A stretch of 7,763 nt of DNA from Candidatus Dormiibacterota bacterium. Its GTDB lineage: Bacteria > Chloroflexota > Dormibacteria > Aeolococcales > Aeolococcaceae. How positions within the stretch are numbered: position 1 is the first letter of the stretch; the number at the start of each line of letters is the position of its first letter. This document shows positions 1 to 7,763 of this stretch, piece after piece. The translations under genes were made by a program, and so were the position numbers. The notes beneath the pieces were generated by a model. It saw only the letters and a list, made by a program, of their open reading frames with translations, searched no databases and had not been told where the DNA came from. Location of the stretch: assembly GCA_003136295.1 (NCBI GenBank), contig PLDZ01000038.1, positions 1 to 7,763 on the forward strand, written 5' to 3'.

Positions 1-511
1 CCGACCTCGACCGACGTGTTGCTTTGCTCGACTCTGAGATGGCGCACCGAGGAGATGCTGCCAGTGTCGAGGGCCGCCGGGTCAGGGCACGAGAACCGCA
101 ACGTCCCGCTCGAGGTCGGGAGCACGCGCTGGTCGCGGATGGCGTCGAGCAGCCACTCGATGTACATCGAATCGCCAACGGCGTCGTAGAGCGCGATCGG
201 ATCGGGGGTCTCCGGCCACGGGATCATGAACTCGGGCACCCGCTCGGTGATCGGATCACCGACCGGACGGACGCCGAGTGGGAGCGCGTAGCGCGTGGTG
301 CCGCCGTCGGCGAACGTGACCGCGGTCAGCGTATGCAGCAGGAGCGGCGAACGCTCGTTGATCACCGCCGCATCGACGATTGTCGTGGTGCGGATCGTGC
401 GGCTCTGCGCGCCGGCCCAACGCTGCCGGGCGATGTAGGCGGCGAGTGCACCCTCGCAGCCTTCGAGGCGATTGTCGCGGAGGATGGCCGAGACGCTGCG
501 GTCGTCTGCGC

Positions 512-515
<4 letters not shown>
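1..515 (-). CDS. mak: Maltokinase (N-terminal part, cut by window edge)
   Basis: Maltokinase (Mak/Pep2) phosphorylates maltose with ATP to give maltose-1-phosphate, the donor used by GlgE. About 171 codons are visible; the remainder, including the kinase catalytic core, lies beyond the left edge. The family N-terminus is recognisable: YIARQRWAGAQSR at residues 27-39 matches the usual 'QRW.aGK.R' cap-domain signature, and EQSNTSV at 163-169 matches the conserved strand at the start of the kinase fold. The usual aromatic after RW and the Lys before 'SR' are replaced by Ala and Gln here. The ATG (515-513) overlaps the treS stop (514-512) as ATGA. I see no Shine-Dalgarno sequence, so translational coupling to treS is likely. 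Its place as third gene after glgE and treS supports the call independently. The family is usually around 440-460 residues. Confidence 0.9.
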
Positions 516-2172
<1,657 letters not shown>

Positions 2173-2176
<4 letters not shown>

Positions 2177-4188
2177 CGCTGTGGACGCACGTGCAGCACG
2201 TGAGCCGGTTGCGAGGCGGGGTCAAGCCGAACGTAGTTCACCGCGCCGTACCACGTGTAGGTCTCACCTCCGAGCTCATCATGGACGTCAAACGGCCGGT
2301 CCGCTGCAACGCCGAGTGCGCCCAGGTCCAGCCACGTGTTCGCCTCCCGCGGCTGGTGGGGATCCAGGTTGACCACCATGATGATCACGTCGTCCTTCTC
2401 GGGTGTCGACCGCGAGACGCACAGCATGGAGTCGTTGGTCATGTGGTGCAGGCGGAGCGTGCTCAACTGCGCTATGGCGTCGCGATGGCGGTTGCGGATC
2501 TCATTCAGCCGTGTGATCAGCGGTGCGATCGACCCGGGCTGCGACCAATCGCGGGGTCGCAGCTGGTACTTCTCGGAATCGAGGTACTCTTCGCTCCCCT
2601 CGCGCACCGCCGCGTTCTCGCCGAGCTCGTATCCACTGTACATCCCCCAGGAGGGGCACGTGATCGCGGCGAGCACTGCGCGCAGTCCGAAGGCGTGCGG
2701 GCCTCCATGCTGAAGCGTCGCGTGCAGGATGTCAGGGGTGTTCACCCAGAAGTTCGGCCGGAACCAGTCCACCAGCTCAGTCTGAGACAACTCTGTCAGA
2801 TACTGGCTCAGCTCCCAGGCGGTGTTGCGCCAGGTGAAATATGTGTACGACTGTGAGAAGCCGATCTTGGCGAGTCGCTGCATCACCGCGGGGCGGACGA
2901 ACGCCTCGGCGAGCATGACCACGTCCGGATGCTCGCGACGGATCTCGGCGATGAGCCACTCCCAGAATGGGAACGCTTTGGTGTGCGGATTGTCGACCCG
3001 AAAGATGCGCACGCCATGGCCGATCCAGAAGCGCATCACATCGCGGAGCGCGATCCAGAGCCCGGCCGCGTCGTCGCTGTCGAAATCGAGTGGGTAGATG
3101 TCCTGGTACTGCTTCGGCGGATTCTCCGCGTAGCGTATCGATCCGTCGGAGCGGTGCCGGAACCACTCGGGGTGCTCGGTCACCCAGGGATGATCGGGGC
3201 TGCACTGCAGGGCGTAGTCGAGCGCCACCTCGAGTCCGACCCCCTGGGCCGCGGCAACGAAGTCATCGAAGTCGTCGATGGTGCCCAGCCCCGCGTGCAC
3301 AGCGGTGTGACCACCGGATGCCGCACCGATCGCCCACGGGCTCCCGGGGTCCCCGGGCGAGCACTCGGCGACGTTGTTCGGCCCCTTGCGATGGGAGGTT
3401 CCGATCGGGTGAATGGGCGGCAGGTAGAGCACCGAGAAGCCCATCGCCGCAATCGCCGGAAGCCGCCGCTGGGCGAGCTTGAACGTGCCGCTCCGAGGCG
3501 GCACCGCTCCCTCCGACCGGGGGAACATCTCGTACCACGCCGAGTAGCCCGCCACCTCACGTTCGACCCACATCGGATACGGGCCGGCGATGGTGGCGTG
3601 GCTGAGGTCGGCGGTGCGTCGCATCAGCCCCATGGTGGCTTCGCGAGTGGCCAGCTCGACCCTCGTCTCGGGGGCGGTGGTCACGCCGAGCTTGGCGGCG
3701 AGAGCGGTGAGCGCCCGGCGATCGGACTTGGAGATGACCGGCAGATCCGCCCGGGAGGTGGCGAGGGCGGCGCCGTCGGCGAGATCGAGCTCGACGTCGA
3801 CACCCGCGTGGAACCGGATCGTCAGATCGCGAGCCCAGCCTCCCCAGACGTCGAGGATCCCCACCACGGCGAAGCTCCAGGCGCCCACGCGCCGTGGCTT
3901 GATCCATGCGAAATACGAGTCCTGCGGCTCGGCTTCCATGGGCACCTCGACCATCCCGGAGGGCGGGGCGTCGCGCGCCAGCGGCCGGGCGCCTGGCCAG
4001 TGCCAGACCCAGGCGAGCAGGGGATCGTGCCCGTCGGCAAATGCGCGCGCCGACACTCGAATCGCCAGTCCGCGGGTGGCCTTGGCAGGGAACTCGCCGC
4101 CGTCGACGGTTGGCCTGATGTGCTCGACGACCACTCGCCTCCGATCGCCGAGCATCCGGTCGGGGACGGAGTTGCTCATCGGATTCAT
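2173..4188 (-). CDS. glgE: Alpha-1,4-glucan:maltose-1-phosphate maltosyltransferase
   Basis: GlgE extends alpha-1,4-glucan chains with maltosyl units from maltose-1-phosphate. It is a GH13_3 enzyme and the polymerising step of the actinobacterial trehalose-to-glucan route. At 671 residues it matches the family length (about 660-700). It has an N-terminal beta domain (about 17-200), a catalytic barrel (about 210-570) with VLYLPPIHPIG at 253-263 and TSHRKGPNN at 264-272, and a C-terminal beta domain. GVRIFRVDNPHTK (392-404) gives predicted nucleophile Asp399, and VVMLAEAF (423-430) gives predicted acid/base Glu428. These sit five residues on from Asp394 and Glu423 of Streptomyces coelicolor GlgE as I recall them. 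WVNTPDIL (481-488) probably supplies the third carboxylate, Asp486. The start is uncertain: ATG at 4188 and ATG at 4179 (Met4) are both possible and neither has a clear Shine-Dalgarno. First gene of the operon, divergent from the thioredoxin gene. Confidence 0.96.
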
Positions 4189-4280
4189 GTGCGACCGAAG
4201 GTCGGGTCACAAGCTAGCAGACGGGACCCGGTTCGTAATGGTCCCTCAACGCAGAGCCCGTAGAGTGCTGTTGAACCGAC
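4189..4280. promoter_or_regulatory. Divergent intergenic region between glgE and the thioredoxin-like gene
   Basis: This 92-base gap is the only non-coding space upstream of both outward-facing operons, so it should hold both promoters. I find no convincing -35/-10 pair in either direction. TAGAGT at 4261-4266 is a weak -10-like match for the rightward gene, with no good -35 at the expected distance. No Shine-Dalgarno is visible before either start codon, so leaderless or short-leader transcripts are possible. The most obvious structure is the inverted repeat at 4223-4245, listed separately. Confidence 0.45.
4223..4245. repeat. Inverted repeat GGGACC-N11-GGTCCC in divergent promoter region
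   Basis: GGGACC at 4223-4228 and GGTCCC at 4240-4245 are perfect reverse complements separated by 11 bases. The dyad lies near the middle of the 92-base divergent intergenic space, where an operator could act on one or both promoters. The arms are short and GC-rich, so chance cannot be excluded in this genome. The sequence shows the repeat; a regulatory role is inference. Confidence 0.35.
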
Positions 4281-5330
4281 GTGAACCGATACCGCACCGC
4301 CCTCGTAACCGTCGCCTTGGTGATCGCCGCGGCGGTGCTCTACACCGTGGTGAGCAGTCCTGCTCCGGCGACCACCTCGTCGAATGCCGGCGGCCAGGTG
4401 TTTCCCGTCAGTGAGCGCTCCGCGGCCCCCGACTTCACCGGCATCGATGGGTGGCTCAACACCACGCCGCTGACGCTGGCGGACCTGCGCGGCAAGGTCG
4501 TGCTCATCGACTTCTGGACCTTCTCCTGCGTCAACTGCGTGCGCACCATCCCCCACCTCAAGGTGCTCTACGACGCGTACAAGGACCACGGCCTCGTGAT
4601 CGTCGGCGTGCACTCCCCGGAATTCGACTTCGAGAAGGTGCCGGCCAACGTTTCGGCGGCCGTCCAGCGCCTCGGGATCACGTGGCCGGTGGCCATCGAC
4701 AGCGAGATGGCCACGTGGAACGCCTACAGGAACCAGTACTGGCCGGCGGAGTACCTCCTGGATCAGCAGGGCCGGGTTGCCTACTGGAACTTCGGTGAGG
4801 GCGACTACACGCAGACCGCCGCGGCTGTTGCGCAGCTGCTCAAAGTGCATGTGGCGGCGCTGCCGTCGTCGACGCCGGTCCCCAGCAACACGACGCCCGA
4901 GCTGTATGCGGGCAGCGACAACGGGCGCGGTCAGCTCGCCGACAACGAGAGCTATGGCGCGATGGGGGCCGCAACTCGCTACCCGGACAGCGGAGCTCCG
5001 CAGTCACAGAACGCGATCCAGGTCACGGGCACATGGACGGACCAGGGACAGTACCTGCAGGCGGACGGCACCGGCCACGTGCGCCTCAACTTCACCGCCG
5101 ATACGGTATATATCGTCGCCGGCACGCCCGGGGCAGCCGTCCCTGTTTCCGTCAAACTTGACGGAAAGACGGTTCCCGCCGGAAGCAGTGGCTCCGCGTT
5201 GAGTGGCTCAGGATTTACGGTGACCCGCCAGGACCTCTTCCAGCTGCTCGCCGGGATCTCGCCTGGATACCATCTCATCGACCTGACCGTGCCCGCAGGC
5301 TTCCGCATCTATACCTTCACCTTCGGCTGA
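4281..5330 (+). CDS. Membrane-anchored thioredoxin-like protein, DipZ C-terminal type
   Basis: A 349-residue TlpA/DipZ-like thiol-disulfide oxidoreductase expected to act outside the membrane. Residues 5-25 form one hydrophobic segment with no lipobox Cys, so it is an anchor or signal peptide. Residues 45-190 are the thioredoxin-like domain: APDF at 49-52, VVLIDFWTFSCVNC at 73-86 with redox pair Cys83/Cys86, and a likely cis-proline at Pro155 (YWPAEYLL). From about 205 a second module begins with TPELYAGSDNG and runs as beta-rich sequence to the end, resembling the C-terminal carbohydrate-binding-like domain of mycobacterial DipZ. The start is GTG at 4281; an in-frame stop at 4272 excludes a longer form. 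No clear ribosome binding site is seen. The TGA shares one base with the ccdA ATG, so the next gene is probably coupled and likely supplies its electrons. Its substrate proteins are unknown. Confidence 0.88.
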   Translation: MNRYRTALVTVALVIAAAVLYTVVSSPAPATTSSNAGGQVFPVSERSAAPDFTGIDGWLNTTPLTLADLRGKVVLIDFWTFSCVNCVRTIPHLKVLYDAYKDHGLVIVGVHSPEFDFEKVPANVSAAVQRLGITWPVAIDSEMATWNAYRNQYWPAEYLLDQQGRVAYWNFGEGDYTQTAAAVAQLLKVHVAALPSSTPVPSNTTPELYAGSDNGRGQLADNESYGAMGAATRYPDSGAPQSQNAIQVTGTWTDQGQYLQADGTGHVRLNFTADTVYIVAGTPGAAVPVSVKLDGKTVPAGSSGSALSGSGFTVTRQDLFQLLAGISPGYHLIDLTVPAGFRIYTFTFG

Positions 5331-6064
5331 TGCTCTCGATTGCCACGGTGCTCGCGACCTTCGTCGCCGGGCTCGGATCTTTTCTTGCACCGTGCACGGT
5401 CCCGCTGCTGCCCGCCTACCTCGCGTGCGTTTCCGGGGTCAGCGCCGCCGAGCTCAGCAACCCGGATCGGCACAGCTTCCGGCTCCGCCTCCTGGCAGGA
5501 TCACTCCTCTACGTCGCGGGGTTCACCGTCGTCTTCGTCCTCCTGGGCCTCTCCGCGGGCGGGATCGCGCGCGTCGCCAACGGGGCGGTGAGCGGACGGG
5601 TTGTCGAGATCATCGGCGGTGTCGCGGTGATCCTCTTCGGTATGGCCATCATCGGTGTGGTCAGGGTCGGCCTCCTCGAACGCACCCAGGGCTTCCAGCT
5701 TCCCGAGCGGCTGCGGCGACGCGGCGTGCTTGGCGCGTTCCTGGTCGGTATCGTCTTCGGTCTCGGCTGGACGCCGTGCGTCGGCCCGTACCTGGCGGCG
5801 GCACTGACCCTGGCCGCGCTCAGCTCGCACGCGGTGACCGGCGCGCTGCTGCTGGTCGTCTACTCGCTGGGGCTCGGCCTGCCCTTCATCGCCGTCGCGC
5901 TGCTCTGGGCGTCACTGCCCGAGCTCCCCCGCCGCCTCAACCGGTTCGTACGACCGCTGACCCTCGCCGGTGGAGTGATCACCGTGGTGCTCGGCGTGCT
6001 CCTGGCCACCGGCGCCTACACCCACCTCACCTCCTACCTGGCGCAGCTGTCGACCCCCACCTGA
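5330..6064 (+). CDS. ccdA: CcdA/DsbD-family transmembrane thiol-electron transporter
   Basis: CcdA passes reducing equivalents from cytoplasmic thioredoxin across the membrane to extracytoplasmic thioredoxin-like proteins, used in cytochrome c maturation or oxidative-damage repair. The protein has 244 residues, normal for a stand-alone CcdA, with about six hydrophobic segments (near 4-26, 54-79, 92-113, 135-160, 167-194 and 207-228). The two diagnostic cysteines are present in their motifs: Cys22 in GSFLAPCTVPLLPAY (16-30) and Cys150 in GLGWTPCVGPYLAAAL (144-159). A further Cys33 lies just after the first motif. The ATG at 5330 overlaps the previous TGA by one base with no separate Shine-Dalgarno, which suggests translational coupling to the thioredoxin-like partner. 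No cytochrome c biogenesis genes (resB, resC) lie beside it here, so a DipZ-like role is at least as likely as a role in c-type heme assembly. Confidence 0.92.
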   Translation: MLSIATVLATFVAGLGSFLAPCTVPLLPAYLACVSGVSAAELSNPDRHSFRLRLLAGSLLYVAGFTVVFVLLGLSAGGIARVANGAVSGRVVEIIGGVAVILFGMAIIGVVRVGLLERTQGFQLPERLRRRGVLGAFLVGIVFGLGWTPCVGPYLAAALTLAALSSHAVTGALLLVVYSLGLGLPFIAVALLWASLPELPRRLNRFVRPLTLAGGVITVVLGVLLATGAYTHLTSYLAQLSTPT

Positions 6065-6949
6065 TCAGTCGAATCTGCGGCACACCACCACGTCGAGGGT
6101 CACGTTGCGCTGGATGTGACGGGCGAGCCTGAGGTAGACCCTGAAATCGCGGTAGTGCTGGTCGCCGACCATCTCCCTGAGCTGGTCGGCATGCTTGTGC
6201 ATATTGGCCAGCCAATGGTCGATGGTCGTCTCGTAGTGCCGCCGCTCGATGTGATGCACGCGCTCGATGTCGAATCCGGCCTCGTTGGCGAGCCGGGTCT
6301 CCTCGGCGAGCGTGCGGTAGTTCCCGGTGTCCCCGTAGATCCGGCTCACGAACTCGCCGCCGCGCTCGAGCTTGGCGTGACGCGGATGCTTGAGGTGCAA
6401 CTCCTTGTTGATCATCACGCCGCCGGGCTTGAGCCAGTCGTGGCACTTGGTGAAGAACCCGGAGAGGTTGAAGAAGTGGACGATCACCTCATCCGTGTAA
6501 ATGGCGTCGACATGCTCAGGGGGGGTGTAGTCCTCCCAATGGCTCAGCACGATCTTCGCGTCGGTGCCGCGGCGAGCGATCCGGCTCTCGGCGTAGCCCT
6601 TCTGGGTCGGCGAGAGGGTCAGCCCGGTACCGGTGAGGCCGTACGTATCGCACAGATAGGTGAGCGGACCCGCCCAACCGCACCCCACGTCGATGAGGCG
6701 CATGCCCTGCTGGAGACCCGCGAGCCGCGCGATGAGGTCGAGCTTGGCCGCCTGCGAGGCCGTGTCGTCTTCGGTGCCCGGGTCCCAGAGGTTGGCCGAG
6801 TAGACGTTCCACTCGCCGCCGGTGATGAGCAGGAAGAATTCCGGCGGCTGCTCGTAGTGGACGTTGGTCCGAGCCTGGTCGACCTCGGTCGTGTACTCGT
6901 GATAGAGCTGGTGCTCCGGGCGTACGTCGGTTCTCTGGCTGCTTGCCAC
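6065..6949 (-). CDS. CFA/mycolic acid cyclopropane synthase-family SAM methyltransferase
   Basis: A 294-residue SAM-dependent methyltransferase related to cyclopropane-fatty-acid and mycolate-modifying synthases. NVHYEQPPEFF (29-39) matches the 'HYDLSNEFF' family motif. LIDVGCGWAG (85-94) is the SAM-binding loop, followed by GTGLTLSPTQ (107-116). WLKPGGVM (172-179) and HYETTIDHW (238-246) align with later family motifs. Compared with CmaA1 as I remember it, the active-site Cys of 'YSCAYF' is Ala52 here, and the Glu of 'FEHFG' falls on Val157 in EVIVHFF, while Tyr239 is kept. It may therefore use another substrate or chemistry. The GTG at 6949 is preferred because AGGGGAG lies six bases upstream; an in-frame ATG at 7051 would add 34 residues unlike the family and use up the upstream region. 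It is convergent with ccdA, with abutting stop codons. Substrate unknown. Confidence 0.85.
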   Translation of the reverse strand: MASSQRTDVRPEHQLYHEYTTEVDQARTNVHYEQPPEFFLLITGGEWNVYSANLWDPGTEDDTASQAAKLDLIARLAGLQQGMRLIDVGCGWAGPLTYLCDTYGLTGTGLTLSPTQKGYAESRIARRGTDAKIVLSHWEDYTPPEHVDAIYTDEVIVHFFNLSGFFTKCHDWLKPGGVMINKELHLKHPRHAKLERGGEFVSRIYGDTGNYRTLAEETRLANEAGFDIERVHHIERRHYETTIDHWLANMHKHADQLREMVGDQHYRDFRVYLRLARHIQRNVTLDVVVCRRFD

Positions 6950-6955
6950 GACTAA

Positions 6956-6962
6956 CTCCCCT
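6956..6962 (-). promoter_or_regulatory. Strong Shine-Dalgarno for the methyltransferase
   Basis: On the minus strand the bases read AGGGGAG, six bases before a GTG codon at 6949-6947. This is the clearest ribosome binding site in the window and decides the methyltransferase start in favour of GTG 6949 over the upstream in-frame ATG at 7051. Confidence 0.8.
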
Positions 6963-6985
6963 GCATTACGTGTCAGGGTGAGAAG

Positions 6986-7009
6986 AATAGCCGCGGCGCA
7001 CGCGCTATT
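6986..7009. repeat. Hairpin-forming inverted repeat, AATAGC...GCTATT
   Basis: AATAGC (6986-6991) pairs perfectly with GCTATT (7004-7009). Inside it, GCG (6993-6995) pairs with CGC (7001-7003) across a single bulged C at 6992, leaving a 5-base loop. That gives a 9-bp stem about 24 bases upstream of the methyltransferase ribosome binding site. It could be an operator dyad or a 5'-leader hairpin. No U-tract follows on either strand, so it does not look like an intrinsic terminator. Function is inferred only from position. Confidence 0.4.
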
Positions 7010-7024
7010 GCGGTCAATCCGACT

Positions 7025-7038
7025 GTTTCGCGCAAAAC
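7025..7038. repeat. 14-bp near-palindrome GTTTCGCGCAAAAC
   Basis: The two 7-base halves GTTTCGC and GCAAAAC are reverse complements at six of seven positions. It lies between the divergent methyltransferase and aconitase genes, 64 bases upstream of the aconitase ATG. The size and form suit a dimeric helix-turn-helix repressor site, but this is one short occurrence and could be chance. Confidence 0.25.
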
Positions 7039-7101
7039 CAGCGGCGCTCAACCCTTCGCCTCCGGCCTCGCGCCATCACCGGGTGCGAAGATGGATCGGT
7101 C

Positions 7102-7763
7102 ATGGCTGCCCCTGATCCCTACGGCACCAGGGCGGAGCTGGTACCGGGGGTTTCCTACCACCGCCTCGGCGCGCTCGCCGAGCGGGGCATCGGGGATGTC
7201 TCCCGGTTGCCGGTCACGCTGAAGATCCTGCTCGAGAACAGCGTCCGCAATGCCGCGGCCCCGTCGGTCCGCGAGGGTGACGTCGAGGCGATCGCGAGCT
7301 GGGACGGCACCGGGACGGGTGCCGACCGCGAGCGGGCCTTCATGCCGGCTCGGGTGCTGCTCCAGGACTTCACGGGCGTCCCGGCGGTCGTCGACCTCGC
7401 GGCGATGCGGTCGGCGGTCGCTCGAGCGGGCGGCGATCCGATGCGCATCGACCCGCTCGTCCCGGTCGATCTGGTCGTCGATCACTCGGTGCAGGTCGAC
7501 GCCTTTGGCAATCGCGAGGCGTACGAACGCAACATCGTGCGCGAGTACGAGCGCAACCGCGAGCGCTACTCACTGCTGCGCTGGGCCCAACAGGCGTTTC
7601 AGGGCTTCCGGGTGGTGCCGCCGGGGATGGGAATCGTGCACCAGATCAACCTCGAGTACTTGGCGCAGGTCGTCCAGGTGCGCGAGATCGACGGCCTCCG
7701 CACGGCGTTGCCGGACACGCTCGTCGGCACCGATTCGCACACCCCCATGGTCAACGGCGTCGG
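7102..7763 (+). CDS. acnA: Aconitate hydratase, AcnA/IRP type (N-terminal part, cut by window edge)
   Basis: Aconitase interconverts citrate and isocitrate in the TCA cycle with a [4Fe-4S] cluster. The frame opened by ATG 7102 runs without a stop to the window end, giving 220 complete codons of a protein normally near 900 residues. The AcnA/IRP1 N-terminal motifs occur in order: LPVTLKILLEN (36-46), RVLLQDFTGVPAVVDLAAMR (84-103), VDLVVDHSVQVD (122-133), FRVVPPGMGIVHQINLEYL (169-187) and DTLVGTDSHTPMVNG (205-219), which carries substrate-site residues. The cluster-binding cysteines lie further downstream and cannot be checked. An ATG at 7091 is out of frame. The upstream ribosome binding site is weak. 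It is divergent from the methyltransferase and shares a 152-base upstream region with it. The frame has no stop codon before the edge. Confidence 0.95.
   Translation, partial: MAAPDPYGTRAELVPGVSYHRLGALAERGIGDVSRLPVTLKILLENSVRNAAAPSVREGDVEAIASWDGTGTGADRERAFMPARVLLQDFTGVPAVVDLAAMRSAVARAGGDPMRIDPLVPVDLVVDHSVQVDAFGNREAYERNIVREYERNRERYSLLRWAQQAFQGFRVVPPGMGIVHQINLEYLAQVVQVREIDGLRTALPDTLVGTDSHTPMVNGV

Larger units (their letters stand above)
6950..7101. promoter_or_regulatory. Divergent intergenic region between methyltransferase and aconitase
   Basis: These 152 bases separate two outward-facing genes and should contain both promoters. They are locally more AT-rich than the flanking genes (6963-7040). 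On the minus strand a TTGACC element (rc of 7012-7017 area) is followed by TATTCT, but the spacing of about 22 bases is too wide for a standard sigma-70-like promoter, so I do not assign one. No convincing promoter was found for aconitase either. A hairpin (6986-7009) and a near-palindrome (7025-7038) are listed separately. Confidence 0.45.

Noticed and set aside
2929..4263. 444-codon open frame on the plus strand, antisense to glgE
   Set aside because: It mirrors glgE, whose GlgE motifs and catalytic residues are intact. The translation is rich in Arg, Gly, Pro and charged residues with no recognisable domain, as expected of an antisense shadow in GC-rich DNA.
4185..4850. 221-codon minus-strand open frame antisense to the thioredoxin-like gene
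   Set aside because: The plus strand carries a complete thioredoxin fold with CVNC. The antisense product has no recognisable motif and would span the glgE upstream region.
6986..7009. Intrinsic terminator
   Set aside because: The hairpin has no run of T on either strand after the stem and lies between divergent gene starts, where no transcript should end.
6950..7051. N-terminal extension of the methyltransferase from ATG 7051
   Set aside because: The extra 34 residues resemble no part of the family and lie over the promoter region. AGGGGAG six bases before GTG 6949 marks a better start.
7048..7485. 145-codon minus-strand open frame at the right edge
   Set aside because: The plus strand encodes aconitase with several consecutive family motifs and stays open to the window end; the minus-strand frame is its shadow.

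Overview
This is a compact, GC-rich bacterial stretch, almost certainly from an actinobacterium. Codon third positions are strongly G/C, and the gene content is typically actinobacterial: a glgE-treS-mak cluster, a DipZ-type thioredoxin with CcdA, a cyclopropane-synthase-family methyltransferase, and an AcnA-type aconitase. The contiguous glgE-treS-mak order resembles Streptomyces-type clusters more than Mycobacterium tuberculosis, where glgE and treS lie at separate loci. I cannot name a genus. Seven genes fill the window and only about 245 bases are intergenic. The genes at both edges are cut off.

Layout. (1) Minus strand, 4188 down to 1: glgE, then treS, then the N-terminal part of maltokinase (mak), running off the left edge. 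Both junctions are 4-base ATGA overlaps. Together they encode a trehalose-to-alpha-glucan route: TreS interconverts trehalose and maltose, Mak phosphorylates maltose, and GlgE transfers maltosyl units from maltose-1-phosphate to alpha-glucan. (2) A 92-base divergent intergenic region (4189-4280) contains a perfect 6-bp inverted repeat. (3) Plus strand, 4281-6064: a membrane-anchored thioredoxin-like protein with an extra C-terminal module, then CcdA, with stop and start codons sharing one base. The pair looks like DipZ divided into two genes in reversed order. (4) Minus strand, 6949-6065: a CFA/mycolate-cyclopropane-synthase-family methyltransferase with a strong ribosome binding site at a GTG start. 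Its stop codon abuts that of ccdA with no bases between. (5) A 152-base divergent region (6950-7101) holds a hairpin and a near-palindrome. (6) Plus strand, 7102 to the right edge: the first 220 codons of aconitase.

Most of the window is well-known metabolism. I do not see a clearly new system. The points most worth a second look are the reversed, split DipZ arrangement with its C-terminal module, the methyltransferase whose predicted bicarbonate-site residues appear substituted, and the dyads in the two divergent promoter regions.
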